From contig CP094243.1 of NCBI GenBank assembly GCA_022749655.1, forward strand, positions 1,674,001-1,738,000: a stretch of DNA of 64,000 nt. Direction: 5' to 3'. Below, piece after piece: positions 1-9,545 of the stretch (positions are counted from its first letter, which is position 1; the number at the start of each line of letters is the position of its first letter). Below the pieces are notes generated by a model. It had not been told where the DNA came from, searched no databases, and was given only the letters and a program-made list of their open reading frames with translations. The DNA is from Xanthomonas phaseoli pv. phaseoli (GTDB taxonomy: Bacteria; Pseudomonadota; Gammaproteobacteria; Xanthomonadales; Xanthomonadaceae). The position numbers and the translations under genes are program-made.

Positions 1-351
1 CGAGTCGCTAAGCCTTTTACTAAGCGGCCTGACAGCGTGCTGGTGCGCTGTCTTGGCCGCATGGACGTGTTCACGGCGTGTCCGGCGAGCGGCGAGGGCA
101 CCGCGCACTCGATAGACCAGGCTGCGACCAATAGCATCGGATGTCACTGAGCGTCGCGACGACTCGAAATGCCGGCTGCACTGTCTTCGTCGCTAAAAAG
201 CGAAGCCTCCAGCCAGCCGTAAAATGCTTGCTGCCTCCGACATCGAGAACCTCACCTCCCCGCAGCAGCTGCGCAGGAGCATCCCGGGTAGGTGGCCGCA
301 TCCATGGCGTTTGTTAAGCTCCGGTCTTTGTGTCCACCAAGGCCTGACCAG
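1..351. other. no gene recognised at window start
   Basis: I see no convincing coding region, RNA gene or repeat here. Short open frames in this stretch have no recognisable domains. It should contain the promoter and leader of the symporter that follows. Confidence 0.5.
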
Positions 352-1632
352 ATGACAGCATCCCCAGCCACGCGCCGCCCGGGCCTGCCCCTGCATTGGA
401 AGATGGGAATTGGCTTCGCCGTTGGCCTGTTGTTGGGCCTGGCTGTCTATTACCTGGCCGGCAGCGACGCTGAGTGGGTGCGCCTGGCGACCAAGTACGT
501 CACCACGCCGTTTTCGCAGGTCTTCCTCAATCTGATCTTCATGCTGATCGTGCCGCTGCTGTTCTCGGCGCTGGTCATGGGGATTTCCGAGATGGGCGAC
601 ATCCGCGCGCTCGGGCGGGTGGGGTGGCGCACCCTGGGCTATACCGTGGTGCTGTCCGGGGTGGCGGTGTTGCTGGGGCTGGTGCTGGTCAACGTGCTCA
701 AGCCCGGCGCGGGCGTGGACCCGCAACTGGCCAGTCAGCTGATCCAGGAAAACGCCGAGCGCACCCGCGAGATTATTTCCAGCTCCGGCACCCAGCCGCA
801 GGGCATGGACATGCTGTTGTCGATCGTGCCCAGCAACGTGATTGCCGCCGCGTCGAGCAATGGCGCGATTCTGTCGCTGATGTTTTTCGCGGTGATGTTC
901 GGCGTGGGCATGGTGCTGACCGAAGACGAAAAGGTTGCCACGTTGCGGCGCGGCATCGAGGGGATCTTCGAAATCTCGATGACCTTGATCGGACTGGTGA
1001 TCCGTCTGGCGCCATATGCGGTGGCGTGTTTCATGTTCAACCTGGCCGCGCTGTTCGGCTTCGATCTGCTGATTCGTCTGGGCGCCTACGTGGGCGTGGT
1101 GGTGCTGGCGCTGGGCCTGCACATGGTGGTCAGTTACGGCATTGCGGTGAAATTCGCCGGGCGCTCGCCGCTGGGCTTTTTCCGCCAGACCCAGGAAGCG
1201 ACAGTGATGGCGTTCTCGACCGCTTCCAGCAACGCGACCCTGCCCACCGCTCTGCGCGTGGCCGATGAGATGGGCTTGCCGTCGCGGGTGTCGCGCTTCG
1301 TGCTGACCGTGGGCGCCACCGCCAACCAGAACGGCACCGCACTCTTCGAAGGCGTCACGGTGATCTTCCTGGCGCAGTTCTTCAACGTGGACCTGAGCTT
1401 GGGCCAGCAGTTCATGGTGATGCTGGTCTGCATCCTCGGCGGGATCGGCACGGCCGGCGTGCCCTCCGGCTCGCTACCGGTGGTGGCGCTGATCTGCGCG
1501 ATGGTCGGGGTCAACCCGGTGGGGATCGGCATGATCCTGGGCGTCAACCACTTCCTGGACATGTGCCGCACGGCGCTGAACGTAACCGGGGATCTGGCGC
1601 TGACGACCTTGGTCGCCAAGGGCGAGGAATAG
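352..1632 (+). CDS. dicarboxylate/amino acid:cation symporter (DAACS family)
   Basis: A 426-residue inner-membrane symporter of the GltP/DctA family, which imports C4-dicarboxylates or acidic amino acids with H+ or Na+. The chain has about eight hydrophobic segments from residue 15 onward. The family signatures are visible: a serine-rich re-entrant loop (AFSTASSNATLPTA) and the cation/substrate motif NQNGTALFEG near the C-terminus. I start at the ATG at 352, which begins MTASPATRRPG. The open frame extends upstream to 292, but the extra 20 residues do not look like part of the family. It stands alone, with transketolase 225 bases downstream and a repeat element between them. The exact substrate cannot be read from sequence. 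Confidence 0.85.
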   Translation: MTASPATRRPGLPLHWKMGIGFAVGLLLGLAVYYLAGSDAEWVRLATKYVTTPFSQVFLNLIFMLIVPLLFSALVMGISEMGDIRALGRVGWRTLGYTVVLSGVAVLLGLVLVNVLKPGAGVDPQLASQLIQENAERTREIISSSGTQPQGMDMLLSIVPSNVIAAASSNGAILSLMFFAVMFGVGMVLTEDEKVATLRRGIEGIFEISMTLIGLVIRLAPYAVACFMFNLAALFGFDLLIRLGAYVGVVVLALGLHMVVSYGIAVKFAGRSPLGFFRQTQEATVMAFSTASSNATLPTALRVADEMGLPSRVSRFVLTVGATANQNGTALFEGVTVIFLAQFFNVDLSLGQQFMVMLVCILGGIGTAGVPSGSLPVVALICAMVGVNPVGIGMILGVNHFLDMCRTALNVTGDLALTTLVAKGEE

Positions 1633-1788
1633 GGAATCGGGAATCGGGAATGGGTAAAGCGGGCTGTTGCGATCGGGACGTGCGATTGGGGTCATGCCGT
1701 ACCGCGGCAGCGGTGCGAGCGGCGTTAGCGACCAATTCGCAACGCTGCATCCGATTCCCGATTCCCAATTCGCGACCCCGATTCCCAT
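1631..1788. repeat. heptamer-based inverted repeat element (copy 1)
   Basis: The left arm (1631-1654) reads GGGAATC units in tandem, and the right arm (about 1751-1787) carries the complementary GATTCCC units. Together they form an imperfect inverted repeat that could fold into a long hairpin. The same arrangement recurs at 58625-58728 and 61672-61780, and a one-sided array of the same unit lies at 42844-42969. The element begins within the stop codon of the symporter gene, and the transketolase gene follows. It looks like a REP-type extragenic palindrome. Confidence 0.7.
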
Positions 1789-1856
1789 AACGCTGTGTAT
1801 GGGAGAATAGGCATCTCCGCTTCCAGCGGTGTTCCCCTCCGCTTCCATAGACGCCC

Positions 1857-3857
1857 ATGACCCAGCCCACCCGCCGCCAGCTGGCCAACGCCATCCGTTT
1901 TCTTGCCGCAGACGCGGTCGAAGCCGCCAAGTCCGGTCACCCCGGCATGCCGATGGGCATGGCCGATATCGCAGAAGTGCTGTGGAACGACTTCTACCGG
2001 CACAACCCCAACAACCCGCAGTGGTTCAACCGCGACCGTTTCGTGCTGTCCAACGGGCATGGGTCGATGCTGCAGTACGCCTTGCTGCATCTGTCCGGCT
2101 ACGACCTGCCGATCGAACAGCTCAAGCAGTTCCGCCAGCTGCACAGCAAGACCGCCGGTCACCCCGAGCGCAGCGAAACTCCCGGCGTGGAGACCACCAC
2201 CGGCCCGCTCGGGCAGGGGTTTGCCAATGCGGTGGGCTTTGCGCTGGCCGAGAAGTTGCTGGCGCAGCGCTACAACCGCCCGGAACTGGAAATCGTCGAT
2301 CACCGCACCTGGGTGTTCATGGGCGACGGCTGCCTGATGGAAGGCATTTCGCACGAAGCCGCATCGCTGGCCGGCACCTGGGGCCTGGGCAAGCTGGTGG
2401 CATTCTGGGACAACAACCAGATCTCCATCGACGGCAATACGGCCGGTTGGTTCAGCGACGACACCCCGGCGCGTTTCGAGGCCTATGGCTGGCACGTGAT
2501 CCGCGATGTTGACGGGCATGATGCCGACAAGATCAAGGCCGCCATCGAGACAGCGCTGGAAAACACCGACAAGCCCACGCTGATCTGCTGCCGCACCAAG
2601 ATCGGCTTCGGTGCGCCGACCAAGGCCGGCAAGGAATCCTCGCACGGCGCACCGCTGGGCAAGGACGAGCTGGAAGGCGCGCGCAAGGCACTGGAATGGC
2701 CGTATGGCCCGTTCGAGATTCCCGAAGAGATCTACGCCGGCTGGCGCGCCGGCGGCACCGGCACGCTGCGTCAGGCCGAATGGGAACAGCTGTTCGACAA
2801 GTATGCCAAGCAGTACGCCAGCGAAGCCGACGAGCTGACCCGTCGCTCGCACGGCGAGTTGCCGGCCGACTTCATCGCCAAGGCCGATGCCTACATCGCC
2901 AAGGCGCAGGAAGAAGGCCAGACCATTGCCTCGCGCAAGGCCTCGCAGCTGGCGATCGAAGCATTTGCGCCGCTGCTGCCGGAGTTGATCGGCGGCTCGG
3001 CCGACCTGGCGCATTCCAACCTGACCTTGTGGAAGGCCAGCAAGTCGGTCGCCACCGACGACCCGGACGCCAACTACGTGTATTACGGCGTGCGCGAGTT
3101 CGGCATGACCGCCATTGCCAATGGTCTGGCGCTGCATGGCGGGTTCATTCCCTTCGACGCCACCTTCCTGGTGTTCAGCGACTACGCACGCAACGGCGTG
3201 CGCATGAGCGCGTTGAACCCGGCGCATGCGATTCATGTGTATACGCACGACTCGATCGGCCTGGGCGAGGACGGCCCGACCCATCAGCCGGTGGAACACC
3301 TGGCCTCGCTGCGCTACATCCCCAACAACGATGTGTGGCGCCCGGGCGATGCGGTGGAATCGGCAGTGAGCTGGAAGGCGGCCATCACCCGCAAGGACGG
3401 CCCGAGCTGCCTGATCTTCAGCCGTCAGAACCTGCAGCATCAGCCGCGCAGCGCCGAGCAGATCAAGCTGATCGAACGCGGTGGCTACGTGCTGGCCGAT
3501 GCCGAAGGCGGTACGCCGGACGTGATCCTGATCGCCACCGGCTCGGAAGTCGGCTTGGCAGTAGAAGCCAAGAAGACGCTGGATGCGTCCGGCCTGAAGA
3601 CGCGCGTGGTGTCGATGCCGTCGACCGACGTGTTCGATCGTCAGGATGCGGCGTACCGCGAGTCGGTGCTGCCGAACGCCGTGCGCAAGCGCGTGGCGGT
3701 GGAAGCGGGCGTAACCGGCTTCTGGCGCAAGTACGTGGGCCTGGATGGCGATGTGGTCGGCATGGATACCTTCGGCGCCTCGGCACCGGCCGATCAGCTG
3801 TACGCGTACTTCAAGATCACCGCCGAACACGTGGTTGCGGCAGCCAAGGCGCTGTAA
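1857..3857 (+). CDS. tkt: transketolase
   Basis: A 666-residue cytoplasmic transketolase, the usual full length. It is a thiamine-diphosphate enzyme that moves two-carbon units between ketose and aldose phosphates in the pentose phosphate pathway. The N-terminal ThDP-binding region contains [15 protein letters not shown] and [14 protein letters not shown] followed by [10 protein letters not shown]. The pyrimidine-binding part carries [20 protein letters not shown], and the phosphate-binding segment [19 protein letters not shown] is intact. The start is the ATG that opens [14 protein letters not shown]. An intrinsic terminator follows at 3882-3908, so it appears monocistronic. It sits in a window that also carries gap, pgk, pyk and a class I aldolase, so much of the lower carbon pathway is regionally grouped. 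Confidence 0.97.
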   Translation: MTQPTRRQLANAIRFLAADAVEAAKSGHPGMPMGMADIAEVLWNDFYRHNPNNPQWFNRDRFVLSNGHGSMLQYALLHLSGYDLPIEQLKQFRQLHSKTAGHPERSETPGVETTTGPLGQGFANAVGFALAEKLLAQRYNRPELEIVDHRTWVFMGDGCLMEGISHEAASLAGTWGLGKLVAFWDNNQISIDGNTAGWFSDDTPARFEAYGWHVIRDVDGHDADKIKAAIETALENTDKPTLICCRTKIGFGAPTKAGKESSHGAPLGKDELEGARKALEWPYGPFEIPEEIYAGWRAGGTGTLRQAEWEQLFDKYAKQYASEADELTRRSHGELPADFIAKADAYIAKAQEEGQTIASRKASQLAIEAFAPLLPELIGGSADLAHSNLTLWKASKSVATDDPDANYVYYGVREFGMTAIANGLALHGGFIPFDATFLVFSDYARNGVRMSALNPAHAIHVYTHDSIGLGEDGPTHQPVEHLASLRYIPNNDVWRPGDAVESAVSWKAAITRKDGPSCLIFSRQNLQHQPRSAEQIKLIERGGYVLADAEGGTPDVILIATGSEVGLAVEAKKTLDASGLKTRVVSMPSTDVFDRQDAAYRESVLPNAVRKRVAVEAGVTGFWRKYVGLDGDVVGMDTFGASAPADQLYAYFKITAEHVVAAAKAL

Positions 3858-3881
3858 CGGCTTGCGTGTGGTGCTTGAAAG

Positions 3882-3908
3882 AAAAAGCCGGCGAAAGCCG
3901 GCTTTTTT
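3882..3908 (+). terminator. intrinsic terminator of tkt
   Basis: An AAAAAGCCGGC arm, a GAAA loop and a GCCGGCTTTTTT arm form a perfect stem ending in a U-tract, 25 bases after the transketolase stop codon. Confidence 0.9.
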
Positions 3909-3943
3909 GTTGATCTCGTAAGCGATGCGCGGTAGGTCATCGT

Positions 3944-4726
3944 TCAACGGACGCCTTGCGTGTTCCAGTGCGCATCGTTGGCCAGCGCCGCTGCACGGAT
4001 CCTGTTCAGCACGTTCAGCTGTGCGTCCATCATCGGCGGATGGGATCGTGTCCTGTGCGTGGCAGCAGGAGGCATTCCTTGCTCGGTGCAGCAAGAACCA
4101 TCGAAATAGGCTGTGCTGATGTGCGCCGAAGTCCCCAGATCCTGTTCGCCCTGAATCAGATAGACCAGCATGGCGAACTGCGGCCCGAGTACGCGCAGGT
4201 CGATCTGCGGACTCATGCCGTCGCCTGCCAGCCCGACGAACTGCAGGAAGGAAGCGTCTTCCCCAGCCGCATCGGCTGCGCGGTAGTGGGGCGTGTCGTA
4301 CTCCGCTGCGAAGGGGAACCAGTCTTCCGGTGGCGGGTCGGTATTCAGGGCTTCGTACTTGCGTGATGCGCCGCAGGATTCCGACGTTGCGTGGGTTGGT
4401 CCATTGCGGCGGGCCGATCTTCTCCGGCTTGCCGACCGCATCTGCATCGCTGGCTGCGCGGGGCTGGCTCAACGTCCTGACGTAGCTAAACGCCAGGACG
4501 TCCTGGTAATTGACCAGTTGCGCCGTGCCGACATCCGCGTGGAACAGGTTCGGATTTGCCTTGGCGATAGCGACCGCGACAGTGCGAAGCCCGACGGTCT
4601 GCCCACCAGGATGCGCTGGGGTTTGCCCAGCGGTGGCGAGGCATGGCGTGCGACCTCGCTGCCGTCCTGGGTCAGCCGCGGCATGGTCGGCGGCTCGCCG
4701 TCGGCAGATTGCTTGCCGCATGCCAA
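3944..4726 (-). pseudogene. decayed or frameshifted lipoprotein-like gene
   Basis: Three consecutive reading-frame segments on the minus strand together look like one exported protein. The first begins near 4726 (MACGKQSADGEPP, with a lipobox-like IAGLAC just upstream). The frame then changes near 4600 to continue RQTVGLRTVAVAIAKANPNL, and changes back near 4400 to run RKYEALNTDPPPEDWFPF to the end at 3944. The two shifts compensate, so both outer segments share a frame. A stop codon stands directly before the lipobox-like residues, so the hydrophobic signal region is missing. I do not recognise the family. Loss of the signal peptide plus two shifts favours a real pseudogene here, though some shifts may be sequence errors as elsewhere in the window. 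Confidence 0.5.
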
Positions 4727-4736
4727 TCCGGCTATT

Positions 4737-4755
4737 TAAAATGTGAATCATTCCC
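4737..4755 (+). promoter_or_regulatory. Fur-box-like operator upstream of siderophore receptor
   Basis: This 19-base site matches the Fur consensus GATAATGATAATCATTATC at 13 positions by my count, with the central AATCATT intact. It lies about 105 bases before the TonB-dependent receptor start, where an iron-responsive repressor would act. It also lies just upstream of the minus-strand lipoprotein remnant. Confidence 0.6.
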
Positions 4756-4858
4756 ATTAAAATGGTGCGCTGCCACGCTTGCGTGGCGCGTCCTCCCCTT
4801 TGTTCGCCGTCCGGCCCTGCCGTGATGGATGCCCTCGACTGCCTGTGCCGGAGCTGTG

Positions 4859-7038
4859 ATGAATCGTCCTACCGTAATGCGTCTCCTTCCCATTGCGCTG
4901 CGCCCGCGCGCGCTGTCGCATGCGGTGTTCGCCGCGCTGTGCACCTTGTCGGCAGGGCAGGCGTTGGCCGAAACGCCGGCCGGCGATGCGGAGGTCACCA
5001 CGTTGGACCGGATGACCGTGCAGGGCGAGCAGGCCAAGGGCTACACGGTGGAAAAAACCTCCGCCGGGACGCGCATGAACCTGGCGCTGCGCGAGATTCC
5101 GCAATCGGTCACCGTGATCACCCGCGAGCGCATGGACGACCAGAACCTGCAGAGCATCACCGACGTGCTCAATAACGTCACGGGCATCTCCGCTTCGCAG
5201 AATGACAGCGAACGGTTGGACTTCTATGCGCGTGGTTTCTACATCGACAACTACCAATTCGATGGCATCCCGGCCTACATGGAGCAGGCGTGGAGCTACG
5301 GCGATTCCGCGCTGGACCTGGCGTTGTACGACCGCGTGGAAGTGGTGCGCGGTGCGACCGGTCTGCTGACCGGCTCGGGCAACCCGTCGGCCTCGATCAA
5401 TCTGGTGCGCAAGCATGCAGTGAGCCGCGACTTCACCGGCGCCGTGTCGGTGGGCGGCGGCGACTTCAACAAGACCCGCAGCGTGGCCGATGTCACCGTG
5501 CCGCTGAGCCCTGAAGGTACCGTGCGCGCACGCGTGGTAGGCGTGTATCAGGACGGCGAATCGGACATGGATCGCTACAATCTGCGCAAGAAGATCGGCT
5601 CGGCGATCATCGATGCCGACCTCACCGAGAGCACGCTGTTGAGCGTGGGCTACGAGTACCAGAAGAAGGAATCGGACGATGTCACCTGGGGCGGCTTCCC
5701 GCTGTTCTACAGCGATGGCACGCGTACCGACTACAAGCGCTCGTTCAATCCGGCAGCCGACTGGACGTTCTGGGACACGCGTCTGCAGCGCACCTTCGCC
5801 AGCCTGCAGCAGAGCTTCGACAGCGGCTGGACCCTCAAGGCCAATGTGAGCCACGAAAAGACCGAAGCGACGAACCACCTGTTCTATCCGTACTACACGA
5901 TCTTTGGTTTCGACCGCACCACCGGCGGTGGCGTGGTGCCGTATTCGGGCAATTACCAGACCGAGCGCAAGGCCGATGGCGCCGATGTCTATGCGGAAGG
6001 TCCGTTCCAGCTGTTCGGCCGCGAGCATCAGCTGGTGGCCGGCGCCAGCTACAACCGGCGCGAGTACGTCAATAACGGTACCTTCGACTTCCCCGCACCG
6101 CTGGACAGCTACCTGGGCTGGAACGGCGCGTACCCGGAGCCCAATTGGAGCCCGCGCACGGTACAGAGCGAAGGCACCGTCACGCAGAAAGCAGCCTACG
6201 TGGCTGCACGGTTCTCGCTGGCCGATCCGCTGACGTTGCTGGTGGGCGCGCGCTATACCGATTGGCAGATTGATGGCCGTAACGCGGCGACCCAGGGGCT
6301 TGTGCCGTTCTCCGACACCCAGACTGAAGTCACTCCATACGCCGGGCTGGTCTACGACATCGACGATGTCTGGTCGACCTACGTCAGCTACACCGAGATC
6401 TTCAATCCGCAGACCTTGCGCGATGCCGCTGGCGGCTACCTGGATCCGTTGAGTGGCAAGGGCTACGAAGCCGGCGTCAAGGCTGCCTGGTTCGATGATC
6501 AGCTCAATGCCTCGCTGGCCCTGTTCCGCATCGAGCAGGACAACCTGGGGGTGGCGACGAGCACCCTGGTGCCGGGTAGCAGCGATTTTGCCTACGTCGC
6601 TGCCAATGGCGTGGTCAGCGAAGGCTTCGATTTCGAACTCTCCGGCCGCCTGGCCCAGGGTTGGAACGCGACCTTGGGCGCCTCGCACTACACCGCACGC
6701 GACGACAGCGGTGCCTCGATCAACACGCAACTGCCGCGCACCACCATCAAGCTGTTCAGTAGCTACACCCGCAGGGCGCGTGGAGCGATCTGACCGTCGG
6801 TGGTGGGGTCAACTGGCAGAACCGTTCGTACTATGTGGACCCTGTGTATGGCACTTTCCAGCAGAGCGCGTATGCACTGGTCAGCGCATTTGCGCGCTAT
6901 CGCCTGTCGCCGCAGTTCTCGGTGCAGCTCAACATCGATAACTTGCTCGACAAGCGTTACTACGCGCAGTTCAACAATGGCTATGGCGCGTGGGGCGCAT
7001 CGCGCAACGGCATGCTGACCTTCAACTACACGTTCTGA
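4859..7038 (+). CDS. TonB-dependent siderophore receptor (FhuE/FpvA-like), frameshifted near C-terminus
   Basis: An outer-membrane TonB-dependent receptor for a ferric siderophore. A signal peptide covers about residues 1-38 (cleavage after AGQALA). A TonB-box/plug region follows, with REIPQSVTVITRERM, FYARGFYIDNYQFDGIP and VEVVRGATGLLTGSGNPSASINLVRK, typical of ferric coprogen/pyoverdine receptors. A long beta-barrel follows. The start is the ATG at 4859 (MNRPTVMRLL). The main frame stops at 6793, but the last barrel strands continue in another frame to 7038, ending FNYTF with the terminal Phe expected of an outer-membrane barrel. One extra C in the run at 6769-6771 restores a continuous reading (TPQGAWSDLTVGGG). 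So this is either a sequencing indel or a true loss-of-function allele. A Fur-like site lies upstream. Confidence 0.85.
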
Positions 7039-7086
7039 CCTGAAGCGACATCGGGCGTTTGCAACGCTCGCTGCGATTGCGCTAGG

Positions 7087-7121
7087 GCACAGGCATCTTG
7101 CGAAAGGTGCCTGTGCTTTTT
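7087..7121 (+). terminator. intrinsic terminator after siderophore receptor
   Basis: A perfect nine-base stem (GCACAGGCA ... TGCCTGTGC) is followed by TTTTT, 48 bases after the receptor's C-terminal stop. Confidence 0.85.
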
Positions 7122-7513
7122 CGTATTCCGACTTTCAGCCGACTGCAGGAAATCGCGCTGTCGAACAGGCACGTTCGTCAGCCGCGCTGAGTGCGAGTGG
7201 GGCACGTCATGCATGGAGACATCGATTGTCTTGAGGTAGCTTGCCGCCTCATCGAGTCGACCGGCATGCGATGCCCTCAACATCAGCGCCGCACGTTTGC
7301 TGCGAAGTACACAATGCAAGGGGCTCGCTGTGCATGACTGCCGATCGGGGCAGCACGCTGCGCCGATGTACGTGCTGCTTATCGCAAAAGCGGCTGCAGA
7401 CGCGGTCCCGCCACTTCTGCCCTCCAAACCTATGCAGGCGCGCACGCGTTGCGGCCGATGGCGGCGCTGAGCCACAGGCGCAGGCCCTAGCCAGACCCAC
7501 TGGTGCGACTGCT
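7122..7513. other. intergenic region, no gene seen
   Basis: This 392-base stretch lies between convergent genes (receptor on plus, peptidase on minus). The open frames that cross it show no recognisable protein and run into the peptidase gene in a shadow frame. Confidence 0.5.
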
Positions 7514-8229
7514 TCACTGCAGGGATTGGTCCCCATGCAATACCGGATAGGGGTTGAGCGCCTCGCCTTTCCACCACTGTTTTTCCGGCCCCAGCCGATG
7601 GATCTCGAAGTGCAGATGCGGTGCGGCGGGATTGGCGTTGCCGGTGCTCCCGACATAGCCGATGACCTGGCCACGCTTGATCGATTGTTTCTCCGCCAGG
7701 CCGTCGGCATAGCGCTCCAGGTGCGCGTAGTAATAGCAGTATTTGCCGCCGGGCTCGAACTGGTAGACGGTCAGGCCACCCCGGTCGCTGGTGAATAGTT
7801 TCTCCACCGTGCCGTCGGCAACTGCCACAACCGGCGTGCCGGTGGGAGCGAGGATGTCGATGGCATCGTGCACGGCCTTCGCTGCGCGCATCGGTGAAGG
7901 TGTCCTGCAAGCTGGCTGGCGCTGATGCCTTGTACCGGAATCAGCAAGCCGCTGCCCGGTGGGGCGGCGTCGGGCGACTGCGCCGGCGTGGTGGCGACCG
8001 GCATGCTGGCAGGCGCGACGTCGGCGACTGGCGCCGAGGCAACCATCGGTGCCGGCGCGGCCGGTTTTGAGGCCGCCACCGGCGCGGAAACCGCTGCGTT
8101 GCGGTCTGCTGCGATGGGGGCAGCGCCCGATGACGGCTCCACGTTTGCTTCCGGCGCGGTGCGTTCCAGCCACCAGTAGCCGGCCGCACCCAGTACAACG
8201 CCCACCACCAAGGTCATCAGCAGTTTCAT
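7514..8229 (-). CDS. M23 family metallopeptidase (frameshifted)
   Basis: A membrane-anchored peptidoglycan endopeptidase of the M23/LytM family. The first frame gives an N-terminal signal anchor ([20 protein letters not shown]), a long Ala/Pro-rich linker and [13 protein letters not shown]. The catalytic domain is in another frame and shows the zinc motif [11 protein letters not shown] (HxxxD), a glycine-rich middle and the second ligand pair HLHFEIH. It ends at 7514. Between them, a short piece ([11 protein letters not shown]) lies in the third frame, so two indels are needed, near 7908 and near 7871. An extra A in the GCAAGC stretch and a lost CG pair would explain both. The L,D-transpeptidase gene ends three bases upstream, so the two wall enzymes are probably co-transcribed. 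Confidence 0.8.
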
Positions 8230-8231
8230 GT

Positions 8232-9239
8232 TTATTCCTGCATCACCACCGGCACCGACGGGCCCACCACGCTGGCGAGGTTGACCACGTCCCAGTTGGT
8301 CAGGCGCACACAGCCGTGCGATTCGGTCTTGCCGACATGGCCGGGCTCCGGCGTGCCGTGCAAGCCGTAATGCGGTTTGGACAGATCGATCCAGACGCGG
8401 CCGACCGGATTGTTCGGACCCGCGGGCAAGGTAGCCTTCTGCTCACCCTTTTTCGCGTCCCAGAACAGCTTGGGGTTGTACTTGAACACCGGGTCGCGCG
8501 AGATGCCAAGGATTTTCCACCGGCCAATGGGCAGCGGATCATGCTTGCTGCCGGAAGACACCGGGAATTGCGCATAGACCTTGCCGTCGGCGTCGAATAG
8601 CCGCAGGGTCGAATCGGACTTGTCCACCACCAGCTTGGCCGGCTTGGCCAGCGGCGGCACGCCGTCGATGTTGGGTACTTGAATGACACTGCCGGCCTTG
8701 CTCAGATCCACGCCAGGATTGAGTTGGCGCAGCAGCGCCGGGTCTGCGTGGAAACGTTCGCCCAGGGCTTCATCGACGGAGGCGTAGCCAAGCGCAGTCA
8801 GCTTGGCCTGTTCGGCAGGCCCCTTGGGAATGGGCTGGAACGGGCCGGCAACATCGGCGTCGGTGAGCGTGTACTGCACCAGGGCCGGCGTGGTGTCGGC
8901 CTGCAGGGCTTGCCAGGTCGCGTCATCCAGCTCGCCGGTGACCTTGATGTTGTGGGCGGCCTGGAACCCGGACACTGCGCGCTTTTGATTGGAGCCGCGC
9001 TCGCCGTCGATCTGGCCCGGCGAAAAATGCGCGCGATCCAACAACACCTGCGCGTGCAGATCCGAGCGTGCGCCGGTCGGGACGACCTTGGCCGCAGGAG
9101 CGGCGGCCGATCCAGGCGCAGCGGCAGGCGCGGGCTGCTGCGCTTGCGCCAGCGCAGACAAGGAAGCGCCCAATGCAAGGGCAAGCAGGCAGACGCGAGC
9201 GTAGGAGCGTGGTGGCATGTGCAGGTCCGTAAGAGGCAT
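8232..9239 (-). CDS. L,D-transpeptidase (YkuD family) with peptidoglycan-binding domain
   Basis: A 335-residue periplasmic cell-wall enzyme that forms or transfers L,D-peptide links in peptidoglycan. The start at 9239 gives [12 protein letters not shown] followed by a signal peptide ending around LSALAQA. An Ala/Pro linker leads to a PG_binding_1-type repeat with [20 protein letters not shown] LysM-like stretch follows ([20 protein letters not shown]). The YkuD catalytic domain carries [28 protein letters not shown], with the nucleophile Cys in SHGCVR. An alternative start seven codons later (MPPRSYARV) is possible, as is the upstream start at 9335, which adds residues that are not signal-peptide-like. 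The M23 peptidase gene follows directly on the same strand. Confidence 0.9.
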   Translation of the reverse strand: MPLTDLHMPPRSYARVCLLALALGASLSALAQAQQPAPAAAPGSAAAPAAKVVPTGARSDLHAQVLLDRAHFSPGQIDGERGSNQKRAVSGFQAAHNIKVTGELDDATWQALQADTTPALVQYTLTDADVAGPFQPIPKGPAEQAKLTALGYASVDEALGERFHADPALLRQLNPGVDLSKAGSVIQVPNIDGVPPLAKPAKLVVDKSDSTLRLFDADGKVYAQFPVSSGSKHDPLPIGRWKILGISRDPVFKYNPKLFWDAKKGEQKATLPAGPNNPVGRVWIDLSKPHYGLHGTPEPGHVGKTESHGCVRLTNWDVVNLASVVGPSVPVVMQE

Positions 9240-9545
9240 GCGCGCACCTTGCCGCAGCTGCCTGCGTTTTCGGCGTGAAATCGCTGCACCGGTACTGACT
9301 GGGCAAGCGTGGCGATGCGGCATTGTTGTGGGCATTGCCGCCGCGCAATCGACTGACGCAGCCTACCCTCGTGATTGATCTCCACGTGCCGATACCGTTA
9401 CCGGTACCGCGGCGCGATCATGCGGCCGTGCACTCGCCTATCGCGCGATCGCGCTGCGCCAGCCGCCAGATAGCACGTGGGGCAATCGCCGCAGCGGCGC
9501 ACGTTCCGTTGAAAGATCGCCGCTGCAGCGTGCCCCCATTGTCGA
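9240..9545. other. intergenic region upstream of L,D-transpeptidase
   Basis: This stretch lies between the 3' end of a minus-strand TonB receptor and the transpeptidase start, and should contain the latter's promoter. It holds a GATACCGTTACCGGTACC patch (around 9392-9412) that is partly palindromic. I cannot assign it to a regulator. Confidence 0.4.

Noticed and set aside
1725..4757. Very long minus-strand open frame (1010 codons) over the transketolase gene
   Set aside because: It is antisense to a fully conserved transketolase. Its composition (Arg/Ala/Gly/His-rich, no domains) is typical of shadow frames in GC-rich DNA. Only its first part overlaps the lipoprotein remnant.
9392..9412. Partly palindromic GATACCGTTACCGGTACC as a LacI-type operator
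   Set aside because: The symmetry is imperfect, no LacI-family gene is near, and a site of this quality can occur by chance.
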